Origin: Dysgonamonadaceae bacterium
GTDB lineage: Bacteria; Bacteroidota; Bacteroidia; Bacteroidales; Azobacteroidaceae
Reading direction: 5' to 3'
Assembly: GCA_031289145.1 (NCBI GenBank)
Contig: JAITQA010000161.1
Span: 1-50,861 of the forward strand
DNA: 50,861 bases
Shown piece after piece: positions 1 through 8,586 of this stretch (its first letter is position 1; each line of letters starts with the position of its first letter). The notes below the pieces were generated by a model that worked only from the letters and a program-made list of their open reading frames with translations, did no database searches and was not told the origin of the DNA. Made by a program: the position numbers and the translations under genes.

Positions 1-7
1 ATTTTGC

Positions 8-92
8 CGTCATTGCGAAGCCGACGGCTGAAGCAATCTAATTACTACATCTCTTTCTCCGGATTGCTTCGGGCTTCGCCCTCGCAATGACG
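8..92. repeat. Imperfect palindromic repeat, REP/MITE-like
   Basis: The ends are inverted copies of each other: CGTCATTGCGA at the left and TCGCAATGACG at the right. The inner parts, with GAAGCAATC on the left and GATTGCTTC on the right, also pair. The unit carries no reading frame. Short dyads of this type are scattered between genes in many bacterial genomes. A worn copy may exist at 3229-3274. Confidence 0.6.
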
Positions 93-128
93 ATACGACG
101 TTTTTTAGTTTACTTAACATTAGTACAG

Positions 129-163
129 AAAGGGCGCATTTAACGGAGTTAAATGCGCCCTTT
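129..163. terminator. Perfect 16-bp hairpin, likely terminator of the porin gene
   Basis: Two 16-base arms (129-144 and 148-163) pair perfectly around a 3-base loop. It lies just downstream of the leftward porin gene. The A-rich and T-rich flanks are short, so it could act in either direction. Confidence 0.7.
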
Positions 164-176
164 TGAAAACAAATTC

Positions 177-1625
177 TCAAAACCGAAAATCGACCCCGGC
201 TCCAAACGTTTTATTCGTTCTCCCAAAAACTTCCGTAGCCGGTAGAGCAGGTGATGTGCCTGCATAATTGGGATTATTCCTCGTCCAATCGTCATAGAAA
301 GAATACAGATAACCGATATTGATTCTGACATTTTTAGATACGTTTACCGCGCCGCCGATGCAAATAGAAGAAGAATTAAGTGAATAACTCAAATCGCTCT
401 GATAGGCATCTGTAACGCCGGTTCTCGTAATCTGACCGCCAACGCTGACCAGAAGCATGTTACTGATTCGCCATTCAACACCGGCTAAGTATTCATTGAC
501 TCCGCCATTGATGTTTTTTTGCTTGTCATTGGCCATTTTGGCATCAGCATCAAAAAAATGATGGTAACCTACCGAAACCGTAACCGGATCAATTACATCG
601 TATTGACCGCCAATTGCCAAGAAGGCCGGTATATCGTGAGGGGTATTTACGCCATCCGTAAATAAACCGGTATCATCCATTTTGGTCTTATTTTCTACAT
701 TTAAATGGGTATTCAATTCATATTTAAGCCCAATATTCAGTTTATTGTAATTGAAGTCGAAACCGATAATTGGGGTAACGCCCCATCCCGTTTGAGAACA
801 GTCCAGTTTTTTGTCGGCCGTTGATGCAGCGCTCGCCAATAATTGGTTTTTATACGCATCCGGAAGCCCTTGCATTTGAGCCAAAGCTGAAAAATAAGCG
901 GAAGCAGGAATCATTGCACCCGTACCTAAAGCCGATACATTCGATGTTGGATTTGCTTTAATATCCAATAAGTGACCCACATAACCATTATTCACAAAAT
1001 TCATTCTGAATCCTGCATAAGCGGCAAAATGTTGGGAGATGGTATACGTACCACCCAATTGTGCACCATAAATAGCAGAACTTCCTTCCATATAGGCATT
1101 TACTGAATACTGATCAGCTGTGAGCGTTGCACCCGGCATCAATCCGCCAAGCAATCCACCCAATTGTGTGATTCCGGACGGCAAGAGTGAAATGGCAGAC
1201 TCAAAAGATGGTAAACCCTTATTAAAAGTAGCTTTACCTCCACCACCGGCTAATGCAAATTCTCCGGAAAGCGTCCATTTTCCAGATTTGTAAGCGGCCT
1301 GTATACTCGGAATTACCGGCGCTGAAGCAGTCCCTTCATACACTTTCGTGGGATTGCCGCCATATCCGGCAAATGGTGCGTAAGTTGTTGTAATTGTGCG
1401 CGTTTGAAAAGCGCTCTGATTGTTGATGGAAAAAAAGAAGCCTTCTCCCTGTAAAAAAGCCAAACCCGCCGGATTCGTATAAACCGCATCAATTTCCATG
1501 GATGCACCACGCGCCGGATTACGCAAAAAATGAATACTATGGTTGGTGTTTGTCAACAAACCACCTGCCCAAACTTTACAAAAAATACACAATGTAAACC
1601 CTGTTATGAACAATTTTCTTTTCAT
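177..1625 (-). CDS. OmpP1/FadL-type outer membrane transporter
   Basis: This 482-residue protein starts with a Sec signal peptide (about residues 1-20, ending WAGG). The mature start has the NPARGAS and VYTNPAGLAF patterns seen in Bacteroidetes members of the OmpP1/FadL/TodX family. The rest alternates as a beta-barrel would and ends in phenylalanine (VDFRF), the usual C-terminal signal for barrel insertion. FadL proteins move hydrophobic compounds such as long-chain fatty acids across the outer membrane; the substrate here cannot be told. The gene stands alone, with its own promoter at 1658-1665 and a hairpin after its stop. The family call is firm; the substrate is not. Confidence 0.88.
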   Translation of the reverse strand: MKRKLFITGFTLCIFCKVWAGGLLTNTNHSIHFLRNPARGASMEIDAVYTNPAGLAFLQGEGFFFSINNQSAFQTRTITTTYAPFAGYGGNPTKVYEGTASAPVIPSIQAAYKSGKWTLSGEFALAGGGGKATFNKGLPSFESAISLLPSGITQLGGLLGGLMPGATLTADQYSVNAYMEGSSAIYGAQLGGTYTISQHFAAYAGFRMNFVNNGYVGHLLDIKANPTSNVSALGTGAMIPASAYFSALAQMQGLPDAYKNQLLASAASTADKKLDCSQTGWGVTPIIGFDFNYNKLNIGLKYELNTHLNVENKTKMDDTGLFTDGVNTPHDIPAFLAIGGQYDVIDPVTVSVGYHHFFDADAKMANDKQKNINGGVNEYLAGVEWRISNMLLVSVGGQITRTGVTDAYQSDLSYSLNSSSICIGGAVNVSKNVRINIGYLYSFYDDWTRNNPNYAGTSPALPATEVFGRTNKTFGAGVDFRF

Positions 1626-1657
1626 AAGCCTAAATCTATTTTTAAATGAATTGGCTG

Positions 1658-1665
1658 CAAAGATA
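1658..1665 (-). promoter_or_regulatory. Bacteroidetes -7 promoter element for the porin gene
   Basis: On the minus strand this reads TATCTTTG, matching the TAnnTTTG element of Bacteroidetes housekeeping promoters. It lies 33 bases before the porin start codon. Confidence 0.6.
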
Positions 1666-1808
1666 CGATTTTGTTTTAAATATTAAATAAAAAATGAAAT
1701 ATTTCGGCGATTTTCAGCGATTAAATAAATTCATGTATTCAATCAGATGTATTAAAGACAGGGACAAAAATTCAGTTTGTCACTTAAAATTAAGCAGCAA
1801 ACAAGAGA

Positions 1809-1989
1809 CTAATAAATCTGAAGTTTGTATCTGAGTTGTAAAAAAAACGGAGATATCTTTCCAATATCCACCGTAAACGCCAACTTTATCCCATTTTGAT
1901 AAATAAATTGATAAGTGGAAGATGCATCTACACGCGGCATCGAAAAAGAAGTATTACAAGAAGGGAATGAGTGCTTTTGCCTGGTTTGA
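1809..1989 (-). pseudogene. Possible remnant of an outer membrane protein C-terminus
   Basis: The 367-base gap between the porin and the methyltransferase has no complete gene. On the minus strand an open stretch of nearly 60 codons ends in LQLRYKLQIY before a stop. It has alternating hydrophobic residues and an aromatic last residue, like a beta-barrel end. It has no start codon of its own and runs into the methyltransferase end, so it would be a fragment. It could also be a chance open frame. Confidence 0.22.
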
Positions 1990-1992
1990 GTT

Positions 1993-2931
1993 TCATTTTT
2001 TCAAATAAAAACAAGCTTGATCTCCTTGTGATATAGCATTTAACTGTTTAGCCTTTTTTGAAAAGTATTTAATTTCTTTTTTCTTGAAAGAAATATTTTC
2101 GCCTTTTAAATATTGTTCACTACCAATAAATTGAAAGGAAGTTGAATCATAAACAATAGATTCTAATTCAAGTCCTGCTTTTTTGGCAAGATATTGCATA
2201 CTCGCAGTAGAATGAATAAAAAAATGTCTTGGCGCGTCTAATTGAACCCAATAAGCGCCATATTTTTTGTAAGCGTACGATCTAGCAACTGGAATTCGAA
2301 TTAAAGCATAAGCATTCGGATTTAATAATCGATAAATTTCTTTCATAACAGATTCAGGATTATCCATGTGTTCAAATGAATGATGTAACATGATAAAATC
2401 AAAAGTTTCATTCAATTCATTTATATATTTTTTTTCTATTTTGACTCCTGAATCATAAGTGATATCTGAAGAAATATAGGGATCTATTCCTTTTAAGTTC
2501 TTAAACCCGTGCTTTTTCATATCCAAAAGCAATTGTCCGGCGCCGCATCCGACATCTAAAATTTTAGAATTTATATGACACATTTTTTCATTCAAATAAT
2601 AATAACGATGGTATCTTTTGGATGCTAAGAATCCTATAAAATTATTTTTGTTTTCCAATCTATATTTTACCAAATTTTTTAATAAAAAGTTTTTTACTTT
2701 CATGAAATAAGGATAAAAGAACCATTTTTTAGGCAATAATAGAGAGAAAGAATAATAATTGTCCGGATAATATCGGTCCATATTATCCGGGATTTTACTA
2801 ATTTGTATGCATCCACATTTACCACATTCAATGTATTCAAAATTATCTCCTAAATTGAACATTCTTTCTTGAACAGTGATCGTTTTATTGTTCTCCAAGT
2901 TATTGCAAATCTTGCATATACATTTAGACAT
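1993..2931 (-). CDS. Class I SAM-dependent methyltransferase with N-terminal zinc-ribbon-like motif
   Basis: The 312-residue protein has two Cys pairs near the N-terminus (C6/C9 and C36/C39), as in methyltransferases of surface-sugar clusters. The SAM-binding motif I follows (ILDVGCGAGQLL, about residues 122-133), and then the HHSFEHMDNP segment typical of the Methyltransf_23/11 families. The substrate is unknown, though a sugar or lipid-linked intermediate is common for this layout. The gene is much richer in A+T and in Lys/Asn/Tyr codons than the hem genes beside it, and no other surface-sugar gene is near. Both points suggest it arrived by transfer. A promoter element is at 3155-3162, with a micro-ORF between. 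Confidence 0.8.
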   Translation of the reverse strand: MSKCICKICNNLENNKTITVQERMFNLGDNFEYIECGKCGCIQISKIPDNMDRYYPDNYYSFSLLLPKKWFFYPYFMKVKNFLLKNLVKYRLENKNNFIGFLASKRYHRYYYLNEKMCHINSKILDVGCGAGQLLLDMKKHGFKNLKGIDPYISSDITYDSGVKIEKKYINELNETFDFIMLHHSFEHMDNPESVMKEIYRLLNPNAYALIRIPVARSYAYKKYGAYWVQLDAPRHFFIHSTASMQYLAKKAGLELESIVYDSTSFQFIGSEQYLKGENISFKKKEIKYFSKKAKQLNAISQGDQACFYLKK

Positions 2932-2952
2932 AGAATTGTTTTTTAATGATTT

Positions 2953-3066
2953 TCAAAAAATATTTCTTATTTTTGCTGCTACAGCAAACTTTTCTTTCTC
3001 AATTGCCTTATCCATAAATACTTTTAACTCATTTTCCAGATATGACATCAGTTCTTCGACAGGCAT
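2953..3066 (-). CDS. 37-residue micro-ORF with a UVR-like motif (possibly a gene remnant)
   Basis: This short frame begins MPVEELMSYLENEL and ends in an AIEKEKFAVAAKIRNIF segment. That resembles the UVR motif (acidic helix, then A-A-x-x-R) shared by UvrB, UvrC and small Bacteroidetes proteins. It lies between a TAnnTTTG element (3155-3162) and the methyltransferase, 21 bases before the latter. Just upstream, another frame (3110 leftward) reads MKEKVFDSYEE and then stops. The two pieces may be one decayed gene with a stop and a frameshift. Function is unknown. Confidence 0.33.
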   Translation of the reverse strand: MPVEELMSYLENELKVFMDKAIEKEKFAVAAKIRNIF

Positions 3067-3154
3067 TTATCTAGCTATTCCTCGTACGAATCAAAGACCT
3101 TTTCTTTCATATACAAGCGGAATAAATTCTTAATCTTATAAATAAGCCGCGAGG

Positions 3155-3162
3155 CAAAGTTA
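3155..3162 (-). promoter_or_regulatory. -7 promoter element upstream of the micro-ORF and methyltransferase
   Basis: The minus strand reads TAACTTTG, a match to TAnnTTTG. It is the only such match seen in the 386-base gap between the methyltransferase and hemG. Confidence 0.45.
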
Positions 3163-3228
3163 CAAAAAAGATTGAAGAAATAAAATAGATTATATCCTCA
3201 CTTTGAACACTGCGTGTTCTGTAGATAT

Positions 3229-3274
3229 CGTCATTGCTACTTGTTTAAATTTTTTATAGGGACTCGCAAAGACG
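3229..3274. repeat. Degenerate copy of the palindromic repeat at 8-92
   Basis: The left end reads CGTCATTGC and the right end GCAAAGACG, an inverted pair with one mismatch to the ends of the repeat at 8-92. The middle is not alike. The match is short, so this is tentative. Confidence 0.25.
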
Positions 3275-3317
3275 TGCACAACAAAGAATGGCTATTTGAA
3301 TTGAATATTGCACTTTT

Positions 3318-4685
3318 CTATATTTCCTTGCTAATAGTTGTCGCCTGCAAAATCCGGTCAGCCATGCCGATGCCGTTCCGGATGCTTCCGGCAAGAATCA
3401 GGCCGGGATATTGTTTTTGTATACTTTCTATGGCGGCAAACCGCTCTCCGGAACTTTGCTCGTATTGTGCAATGGCGTGCGGATGCCGGAAGATGCGAAT
3501 CAAATCCGGTTGAAGTTGCTTTGGGAATTTCAGCATATCGTGAAAATTCCGGACAATCAAATCCGTCAATGCCACATCCGTCAATTGGGTGAGGTGTGGG
3601 GATTTGATTCCGCCGATGAAAAACGAAAACAAAGCCCCTTTTTCCGGCGCCCGTCCCCGGAAGCAATCCGAAGGGATAAGGATACCCAATACTTCTCTTT
3701 TCTCCCGTGAGGGAACCAAACCGCCGAAAGCCTTGAAACGAAGCCCTTTGGTATCTTTTATGCCAACAGCAGCCTGCACCATGGGCGCATACCGCAGATT
3801 GTCTATCTTATGCATCAGCTCCGCATCGACAAAAGGCAGAAGTTCCGGCAAACCGTGTGCGTGCACGGTCGTGATTACTTTCGATGCCAGCACAACCATT
3901 TTGTCTTGGGGACAGGTGTAGGTAATTTTCCATTGGTTTTCCACCGGCTGAATGGTAACGAAAGATGCGGATAAAACGATATTTTCTTTGCCGACGGTAG
4001 CAGCGAGCGCGTCGGTCAGTCGGCTTAATCCGCCTTGGGCGGAAAAGACTTTTTTAGTAGCCAAGCGGTCGCGTTCCGTTTTTGGTTGTTTTGCTTTGGC
4101 AATACTTCCTTTGATGAAACTGCCGTAATCGTGTTCAAGATTATATAATTTGGGCAAAGCGTAACGCGTGACTAATTTCATCGGGTCTCCGGCGTAGACT
4201 CCGGAAAGAAACGGGTCGCAAGCATAGTCTAAGAAAGATTTTCCCAATCGGCGAGTCGCCAATTCGGCAACCGACTCATCGGGATTGCTCCCTATTTTGC
4301 GGAAAGGCTCCCCCAGAATACGAAATTTATCGGAAAAAGTAAACAAAGGCGTTGTCAGGCCGCTGAGCAGACCTGAAGGAAGCTCCCTGAAACGGTTGCC
4401 TTTCCAAATCAGCCGACGGTTCGCGTTTTCATCGGCAATTTCCCATTCGCAAGCGGGGTATAATGCGGTAAATAATTCGGCCGTTTCGGGATTGGAAACG
4501 GCCCCTGTATTGGGTCCGCTTTCGAATACAAAATCATCTTCTTCGAAAGTTTGTATTTGCCCGCCGATACGATTATTTTTTTCTATCACCAACACTTTCT
4601 TTCCTTTGTTGACCAAATGAAAAGCGGCGGTCAATCCTGTCAGTCCGGCGCCTATGATGGCGATATCCGTTTGTCTTGTTTTCAT
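3318..4685 (-). CDS. hemG: Protoporphyrinogen oxidase (FAD-dependent, HemY/PPOX type)
   Basis: The 455-residue protein opens with a dinucleotide-binding motif (IIGAGLTGLTAA, about residues 9-20). It continues with the E-x2-N-R-I-G-G segment and the FESGPN region of the PPOX family. The C-terminus holds the second FAD-binding stretch (GLILAGSIRNGIGMADRI). The enzyme oxidises protoporphyrinogen IX to protoporphyrin IX, the next-to-last step of heme synthesis. Its start codon directly abuts the hemN stop, so the two are surely co-transcribed. Known enzymes of this type use oxygen as electron acceptor, while HemN needs none; the pairing is common in Bacteroidetes. Databases use hemG or hemY for it. 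Confidence 0.92.
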   Translation of the reverse strand: MKTRQTDIAIIGAGLTGLTAAFHLVNKGKKVLVIEKNNRIGGQIQTFEEDDFVFESGPNTGAVSNPETAELFTALYPACEWEIADENANRRLIWKGNRFRELPSGLLSGLTTPLFTFSDKFRILGEPFRKIGSNPDESVAELATRRLGKSFLDYACDPFLSGVYAGDPMKLVTRYALPKLYNLEHDYGSFIKGSIAKAKQPKTERDRLATKKVFSAQGGLSRLTDALAATVGKENIVLSASFVTIQPVENQWKITYTCPQDKMVVLASKVITTVHAHGLPELLPFVDAELMHKIDNLRYAPMVQAAVGIKDTKGLRFKAFGGLVPSREKREVLGILIPSDCFRGRAPEKGALFSFFIGGIKSPHLTQLTDVALTDLIVRNFHDMLKFPKQLQPDLIRIFRHPHAIAQYEQSSGERFAAIESIQKQYPGLILAGSIRNGIGMADRILQATTISKEI

Positions 4686-6053
4686 TTATACCGGTTTAGA
4701 GAATGACTTTCCCGAATTTATCATGAGTTTATCCAATGCGGCGGCAATGTTACGCACAAAAAGCCTTCCTTTTTGTGTGACCTGTATCCGATTTTCATCA
4801 AAAGTCAGGATGCCGTCGGCTGCAAAAGTACGAAATTGTTCGGGATTGTAAGCTGTTGCCGCCTTTATTTTTTCTTCCGGAAGTGCAAGTCGTTCCGACA
4901 ACTCCCTCCATTCCAAGCAGTAATTGCACATCAGGGTTTCGATTACCTCGCGGGCAATCTGTTCTTCTTCGTTCAAACGATATCCTTTGACGGTTGCAAA
5001 ACCTTTTTCGATTCGTCCGATATAATCTTCAATATGTTTGCTGTTCTGGGCGTATGCACCCGATAATTGGCTGATGGCCGTGACCCCGAACGCATATACC
5101 TGTCCGGTGGTACGGCGGGTACAATAACCCTGAAAATTACGGTGTAACTGTCCGTTTTGCCGGGCAGCATACAATTCGTCGCTTTCCTTTACGAAATGGT
5201 CTAAGCCGACAGGGTGGTAACCGGCTTGTTGTAAAATCGTTTTAGCCGATTCGTACATCAGGTTTTTCTCTTCTTTGTCGGGAAGTCCGGTCTTTTCCAA
5301 TATCAACTGTCGTTTGTTAACCCATGGAACATGCGCGTATGAAAAAGTGACCAAGCGGTCGGGTTGCAGTTCGATGGCGCGTAATACGGTTTTTGTGAAT
5401 CCGGCGGCAGTCTGCATGGGCAAGCCATAGAGTAAATCCAAGTTGATACCGGCTTTTTTCTCCCGGAGTATGCGGAAAATATTTTCCACAGGCAAGCGGG
5501 AGGGGCGGCGGTTGACGGCTTTCAAAACTTTCTCGTCGAAATCCTGTATGCCGAGACTGAAACGGTTGAATCCGGATTCCGTCAGTGATTGCCAATATTT
5601 TTCGTCCAAATAGCCCGGATGACATTCAATGGCTATTTCGGTGTGGTCGATGCGGGGAAACGAGGCCAGCAGGTGGTCGTTCAATTCCTTCAATACGCTT
5701 ACAGGAAGAACGGTTGGCGTTCCTCCTCCGTAATGTATCTGCGACACCGGACGATTGGGATGCAGTAAGCGGCTGACTTTTTCAATCTCCCGGTGTAAGG
5801 CCGAAATGTAGCGGTCGACCATCTCCTGTTTCATCATGGCGAAAGAGTTGCATCCGCAGTAATAGCAGAGTTGACGGCAGAACGGGATATGGATGTAAAA
5901 GGAAATCTGCTGCGCTCCGGTGGTATTGGATGCAACCAAAGCAGCTTCGTATGCTTCCGCCGTGAAAGATTCTTCGAAGTAATTGGCCGGCGGATAACTG
6001 GTGTATCTCGGAACCGGCACATTGTATTTTGCCAGTAATTCTCCGGTTGTCAT
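4686..6053 (-). CDS. hemN: Oxygen-independent coproporphyrinogen III oxidase
   Basis: From the start at 6053 the product has 455 residues, normal for HemN. The radical-SAM cluster motif is C59-x3-C63-x2-C66 (PFCRQLCYYCGC), followed by the GGGTPTVL motif. The enzyme converts coproporphyrinogen III to protoporphyrinogen IX without oxygen, in the cytoplasm. A longer frame opens upstream, but the start at MTTGELLAKY is preferred because it begins the family sequence. It also overlaps the upstream transporter stop by four bases (ATGA), a usual sign of coupled translation. The stop abuts the hemG start. Confidence 0.93.
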   Translation of the reverse strand: MTTGELLAKYNVPVPRYTSYPPANYFEESFTAEAYEAALVASNTTGAQQISFYIHIPFCRQLCYYCGCNSFAMMKQEMVDRYISALHREIEKVSRLLHPNRPVSQIHYGGGTPTVLPVSVLKELNDHLLASFPRIDHTEIAIECHPGYLDEKYWQSLTESGFNRFSLGIQDFDEKVLKAVNRRPSRLPVENIFRILREKKAGINLDLLYGLPMQTAAGFTKTVLRAIELQPDRLVTFSYAHVPWVNKRQLILEKTGLPDKEEKNLMYESAKTILQQAGYHPVGLDHFVKESDELYAARQNGQLHRNFQGYCTRRTTGQVYAFGVTAISQLSGAYAQNSKHIEDYIGRIEKGFATVKGYRLNEEEQIAREVIETLMCNYCLEWRELSERLALPEEKIKAATAYNPEQFRTFAADGILTFDENRIQVTQKGRLFVRNIAAALDKLMINSGKSFSKPV

Positions 6054-7255
6054 GTTGATTTTTCTTTTCGGAAAACAATCAGTATATAACATAAGGAGAG
6101 GCAAGCCAATCCAAATTCGAACAGGAACAAGCCACTGTAATTGGTACTGTCGGCGATTTTTCCACTCAACATAGCAATACAAATCCCGCTGAAATGCGTA
6201 ATGACGGTTTGTATGGTGAAATCGGTGCCTTCCCGTCCTTCCCGGACACAATCCATGGCAATGGTATAAACCGCCACCGTTGCCATACCGTAACTTCCCC
6301 AAAGTAAGAGTATTCCAACATACAGCAACTGTACTTCCGGGTGAGGGTTGGTCGAAATCAGGTAGAAATAGAAAGTGGTGAACGAAATCAGGATGGCAAA
6401 CAGGATGCGGGAATGAAAGCGACCGATTTTCCGCATGACGAATCCGGCCGCGAAGGAGGCGACCAATCCGGTTGCCGTTCCGAAAATGCCGCTCATTTTC
6501 CCGATTTCCTTGATGTCGTAGCCCAAATCCACTAAATAGGGTCGCAACATGGCCAAAGTGCCTATCATGGACGAATAATACAGCAGCAGGAAACCGATTT
6601 GTTTCCAGATACCGCGCTGGGTGAAAAAGCGTCCGATATCTTTCATATCCGCCCGTTTCACGTTTCCTTTTTCCCTTTCTCTACTGATAACCAATCCTTT
6701 GTTGAAAAACAAAGGCAAGAGGGCAATGATAACGAACAAAGCGAGGAAAGGAAGGAGGCTGTTCCATCCGATTTGCTTGAACAGCAGGAGCAACAATCCG
6801 CTGCCTATCATGGTTCCGCCGAAACTGCCCATCGATTGCATGCTGTTGACCATACTCTTGTCTTTCTTGCTGAACGACAGTACGGCAAGCGCATCCGTTG
6901 CAATATCCTGTGTAGCGGAAGCGATAAAAGAGATGATAATCAGCGCGAGGATGGTGTAAAAATTAGCATGGAAATTCATGAACGCCACCGAAAAGATGAG
7001 GATGGCATACACCAATTCCGAAGAAAAAATCCAGCGTTTGTAATCGTTGACCGTGACGTTGTAACGGTCGATAACCGGCGACCACAGGAATTTTAGAATC
7101 CAAGGCAGTTTGATTAGCTGCAAAGCCCCGATGGCAGTCAGCGAAAAATTTTCCTGGCGCATGATTACCGGAATCACCGTTGAGAAAAAACTCATCGGTA
7201 TTGTCTGTGCGATGTACAGGCAAAAGAAAGTGAAGAAATTCTTTTTGTTAATCAT
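6050..7255 (-). CDS. MFS transporter, AmpG/RhtX-like (PAT family)
   Basis: The protein has about 401 residues from the start at 7255 (MINKKNFF) and about 12 hydrophobic segments. The segment ALQLIKLPWILKFLWSPVID is typical of the AmpG/PAT branch of the major facilitator superfamily, which includes muropeptide permeases and the RhtX/FptX siderophore importers. It is first in the operon with hemN and hemG, so import of an iron- or heme-related compound is a fair inference, but nothing in the sequence fixes the substrate. A start 23 codons earlier (7324) is possible but would add a polar tail not expected in this family. Confidence 0.82.
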   Translation of the reverse strand: MINKKNFFTFFCLYIAQTIPMSFFSTVIPVIMRQENFSLTAIGALQLIKLPWILKFLWSPVIDRYNVTVNDYKRWIFSSELVYAILIFSVAFMNFHANFYTILALIIISFIASATQDIATDALAVLSFSKKDKSMVNSMQSMGSFGGTMIGSGLLLLLFKQIGWNSLLPFLALFVIIALLPLFFNKGLVISREREKGNVKRADMKDIGRFFTQRGIWKQIGFLLLYYSSMIGTLAMLRPYLVDLGYDIKEIGKMSGIFGTATGLVASFAAGFVMRKIGRFHSRILFAILISFTTFYFYLISTNPHPEVQLLYVGILLLWGSYGMATVAVYTIAMDCVREGREGTDFTIQTVITHFSGICIAMLSGKIADSTNYSGLFLFEFGLACLSLCYILIVFRKEKST

Positions 7256-7331
7256 AATACTATCATCTGTTTGCCGTCCGAAATAGTAACGGCAATAGCG
7301 CAAGAAGTGAATAATTAAGTTCACAACCGCG

Positions 7332-7339
7332 CAAAGGTA
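7332..7339 (-). promoter_or_regulatory. -7 promoter element for the MFS-hemN-hemG operon
   Basis: The minus strand reads TACCTTTG, matching TAnnTTTG, 76 bases before the preferred start. A second match (TACATTTG, minus) lies farther upstream in the inverted repeat at 7416-7435. Confidence 0.55.
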
Positions 7340-7415
7340 AAAAAAAAATGCAGGATGAACAAATATTGGTTTTTGCTGCTATAAAAGTTCTGAATTATTA
7401 CATTTTTCTGACATA

Positions 7416-7584
7416 AAAAACACTGCAAATGTACACTTTTTTTGAGAAATACAATTCATCAAACAGGTATTTTCAGCGATGTTGTAAAAATGCAAGAAAA
7501 CTTCGAGTATAAAAGAAAATACCTTCATCGACTTCGGTCTTTTCTCCGTATATCAAAAAGAAATTGTACATTTGCAGTGTTTTT
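7416..7584. repeat. Pair of 20-bp perfect inverted repeats with outward promoter elements
   Basis: The arm at 7416-7435 is the exact reverse complement of the arm at 7565-7584, which reads TGTACATTTGCAGTGTTTTT. The match continues imperfectly inward for several bases. The spacer is 129 bases. Each arm holds a TACATTTG -7 element pointing outward: leftward toward the MFS-hem operon, rightward toward pfkA. The arrangement resembles invertible promoters of Bacteroidales, but no recombinase gene is near. It could instead be a duplicated divergent promoter. Confidence 0.75.
7567..7574 (+). promoter_or_regulatory. -7 promoter element for pfkA
   Basis: TACATTTG matches TAnnTTTG and lies 23 bases before the preferred pfkA start. 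It is inside the right arm of the inverted repeat. Confidence 0.6.
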
Positions 7585-7597
7585 AATCAAAGTCATT

Positions 7598-8578
7598 ATG
7601 GCAAATATAAAATGTATTGGTATTCTTACCTCAGGTGGTGATGCCCCCGGAATGAACGCAGCTATCCGTGCAGTCACGAGAACCGCTATTTACAATGAAC
7701 TGGAAGTGAAAGGTATCTTCCGGGGATACAAAGGATTGCTGACCGGAGAAATAGTACCTTTCAAAACGAATAACGTCAGCAATATCATCCAACAAGGGGG
7801 TACTATCCTGAAAACTGCCCGCTGTATAGAATTCAGGGAACCGGAAGGGCGCAAAATCGCGTACGAAACCTTGCAAAAGGAAGAGATTGACGCTTTGGTC
7901 GTAATCGGAGGCGACGGTTCGTTAACCGGCGCTCGCATTTTCGCCCAGGAATATGAATTTCCAATTGTGGGTCTGCCCGGTACCATCGACAACGACCTGT
8001 ACGGCACCGATACCACCATTGGATACGATACGGCGTTGAACACAATTATGGAAGCTGTCGACAAAATCCGGGACACAGCCTCCTCACACGAACGCCTGTT
8101 TTTCATTGAAGTAATGGGTCGTGACGCCGGTTTCTTAGCTTTAAACGGCGCCATTGCATCCGGAGCCGAAGCGGCTATTATCCCCGAAATATGGACAGAG
8201 GTAGACCAATTGGAAGAACTCATCAAAAACGGATTCCGCAAAAGCAAAAACAGTAGCATCGTATTGGTTGCAGAAAGTGAGATTACCGGAGGCGCCATGG
8301 GTATGGCAGAGCGTGTACAAAAAGAGTATCCGCAATACGATGTACGTGTCACGATTCTCGGACATATCCAACGGGGAGGCTCTCCTACCGCCTGCGACCG
8401 TATTCTGGCCAGCCGTATGGGAGAAGCCGCTATTGACGCCTTGATGGAAGACCAACGCAATGTGATGATCGGTATTCAGAACGACAGCATTGTTTACGTG
8501 CCGTTCTCCAAGGCCATCAAGAAAGAAAAGCCTATCAACCGCGACTTACTGAACACTTTGCGTATTTTATCCACCTGA
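7598..8578 (+). CDS. pfkA: ATP-dependent 6-phosphofructokinase
   Basis: The 326-residue protein has all the main PfkA motifs: [12 protein letters not shown] near residues 14-25 (nucleotide-binding loop), [17 protein letters not shown] with the catalytic aspartates, the MGRDAG substrate loop and GHIQRGG. It phosphorylates fructose 6-phosphate to the 1,6-bisphosphate, the committed step of glycolysis. The frame is open 52 codons upstream. The start at 7598 ([10 protein letters not shown]) is chosen because it begins the family sequence and lies just after the promoter element at 7567-7574. The gene converges on tldE with only eight bases between the stops. Confidence 0.95.
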   Translation: MANIKCIGILTSGGDAPGMNAAIRAVTRTAIYNELEVKGIFRGYKGLLTGEIVPFKTNNVSNIIQQGGTILKTARCIEFREPEGRKIAYETLQKEEIDALVVIGGDGSLTGARIFAQEYEFPIVGLPGTIDNDLYGTDTTIGYDTALNTIMEAVDKIRDTASSHERLFFIEVMGRDAGFLALNGAIASGAEAAIIPEIWTEVDQLEELIKNGFRKSKNSSIVLVAESEITGGAMGMAERVQKEYPQYDVRVTILGHIQRGGSPTACDRILASRMGEAAIDALMEDQRNVMIGIQNDSIVYVPFSKAIKKEKPINRDLLNTLRILST

Positions 8579-8586
8579 CAGCAATT

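Noticed and set aside
2876-3133. An 85-codon plus-strand frame across the methyltransferase start and the following gap
   Set aside because: It overlaps the methyltransferase start on the other strand, has no recognisable domain, and reads like antisense of AT-rich sequence.
3214-3921. Several plus-strand frames of about 100 codons inside hemG
   Set aside because: They are the complement of a clear PPOX gene and show no family motifs.
7416-7584. A ready interpretation of this segment as a proven phase-variable switch
   Set aside because: No site-specific recombinase is encoded in the window and the arms contain promoter elements that could be alike for other reasons, so it is listed only as a repeat and a hypothesis.
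7690-8460. A 256-codon minus-strand frame opposite pfkA
   Set aside because: It is long but lies wholly within pfkA, has Ser/Arg/Ile-rich composition typical of antisense frames, and no promoter.
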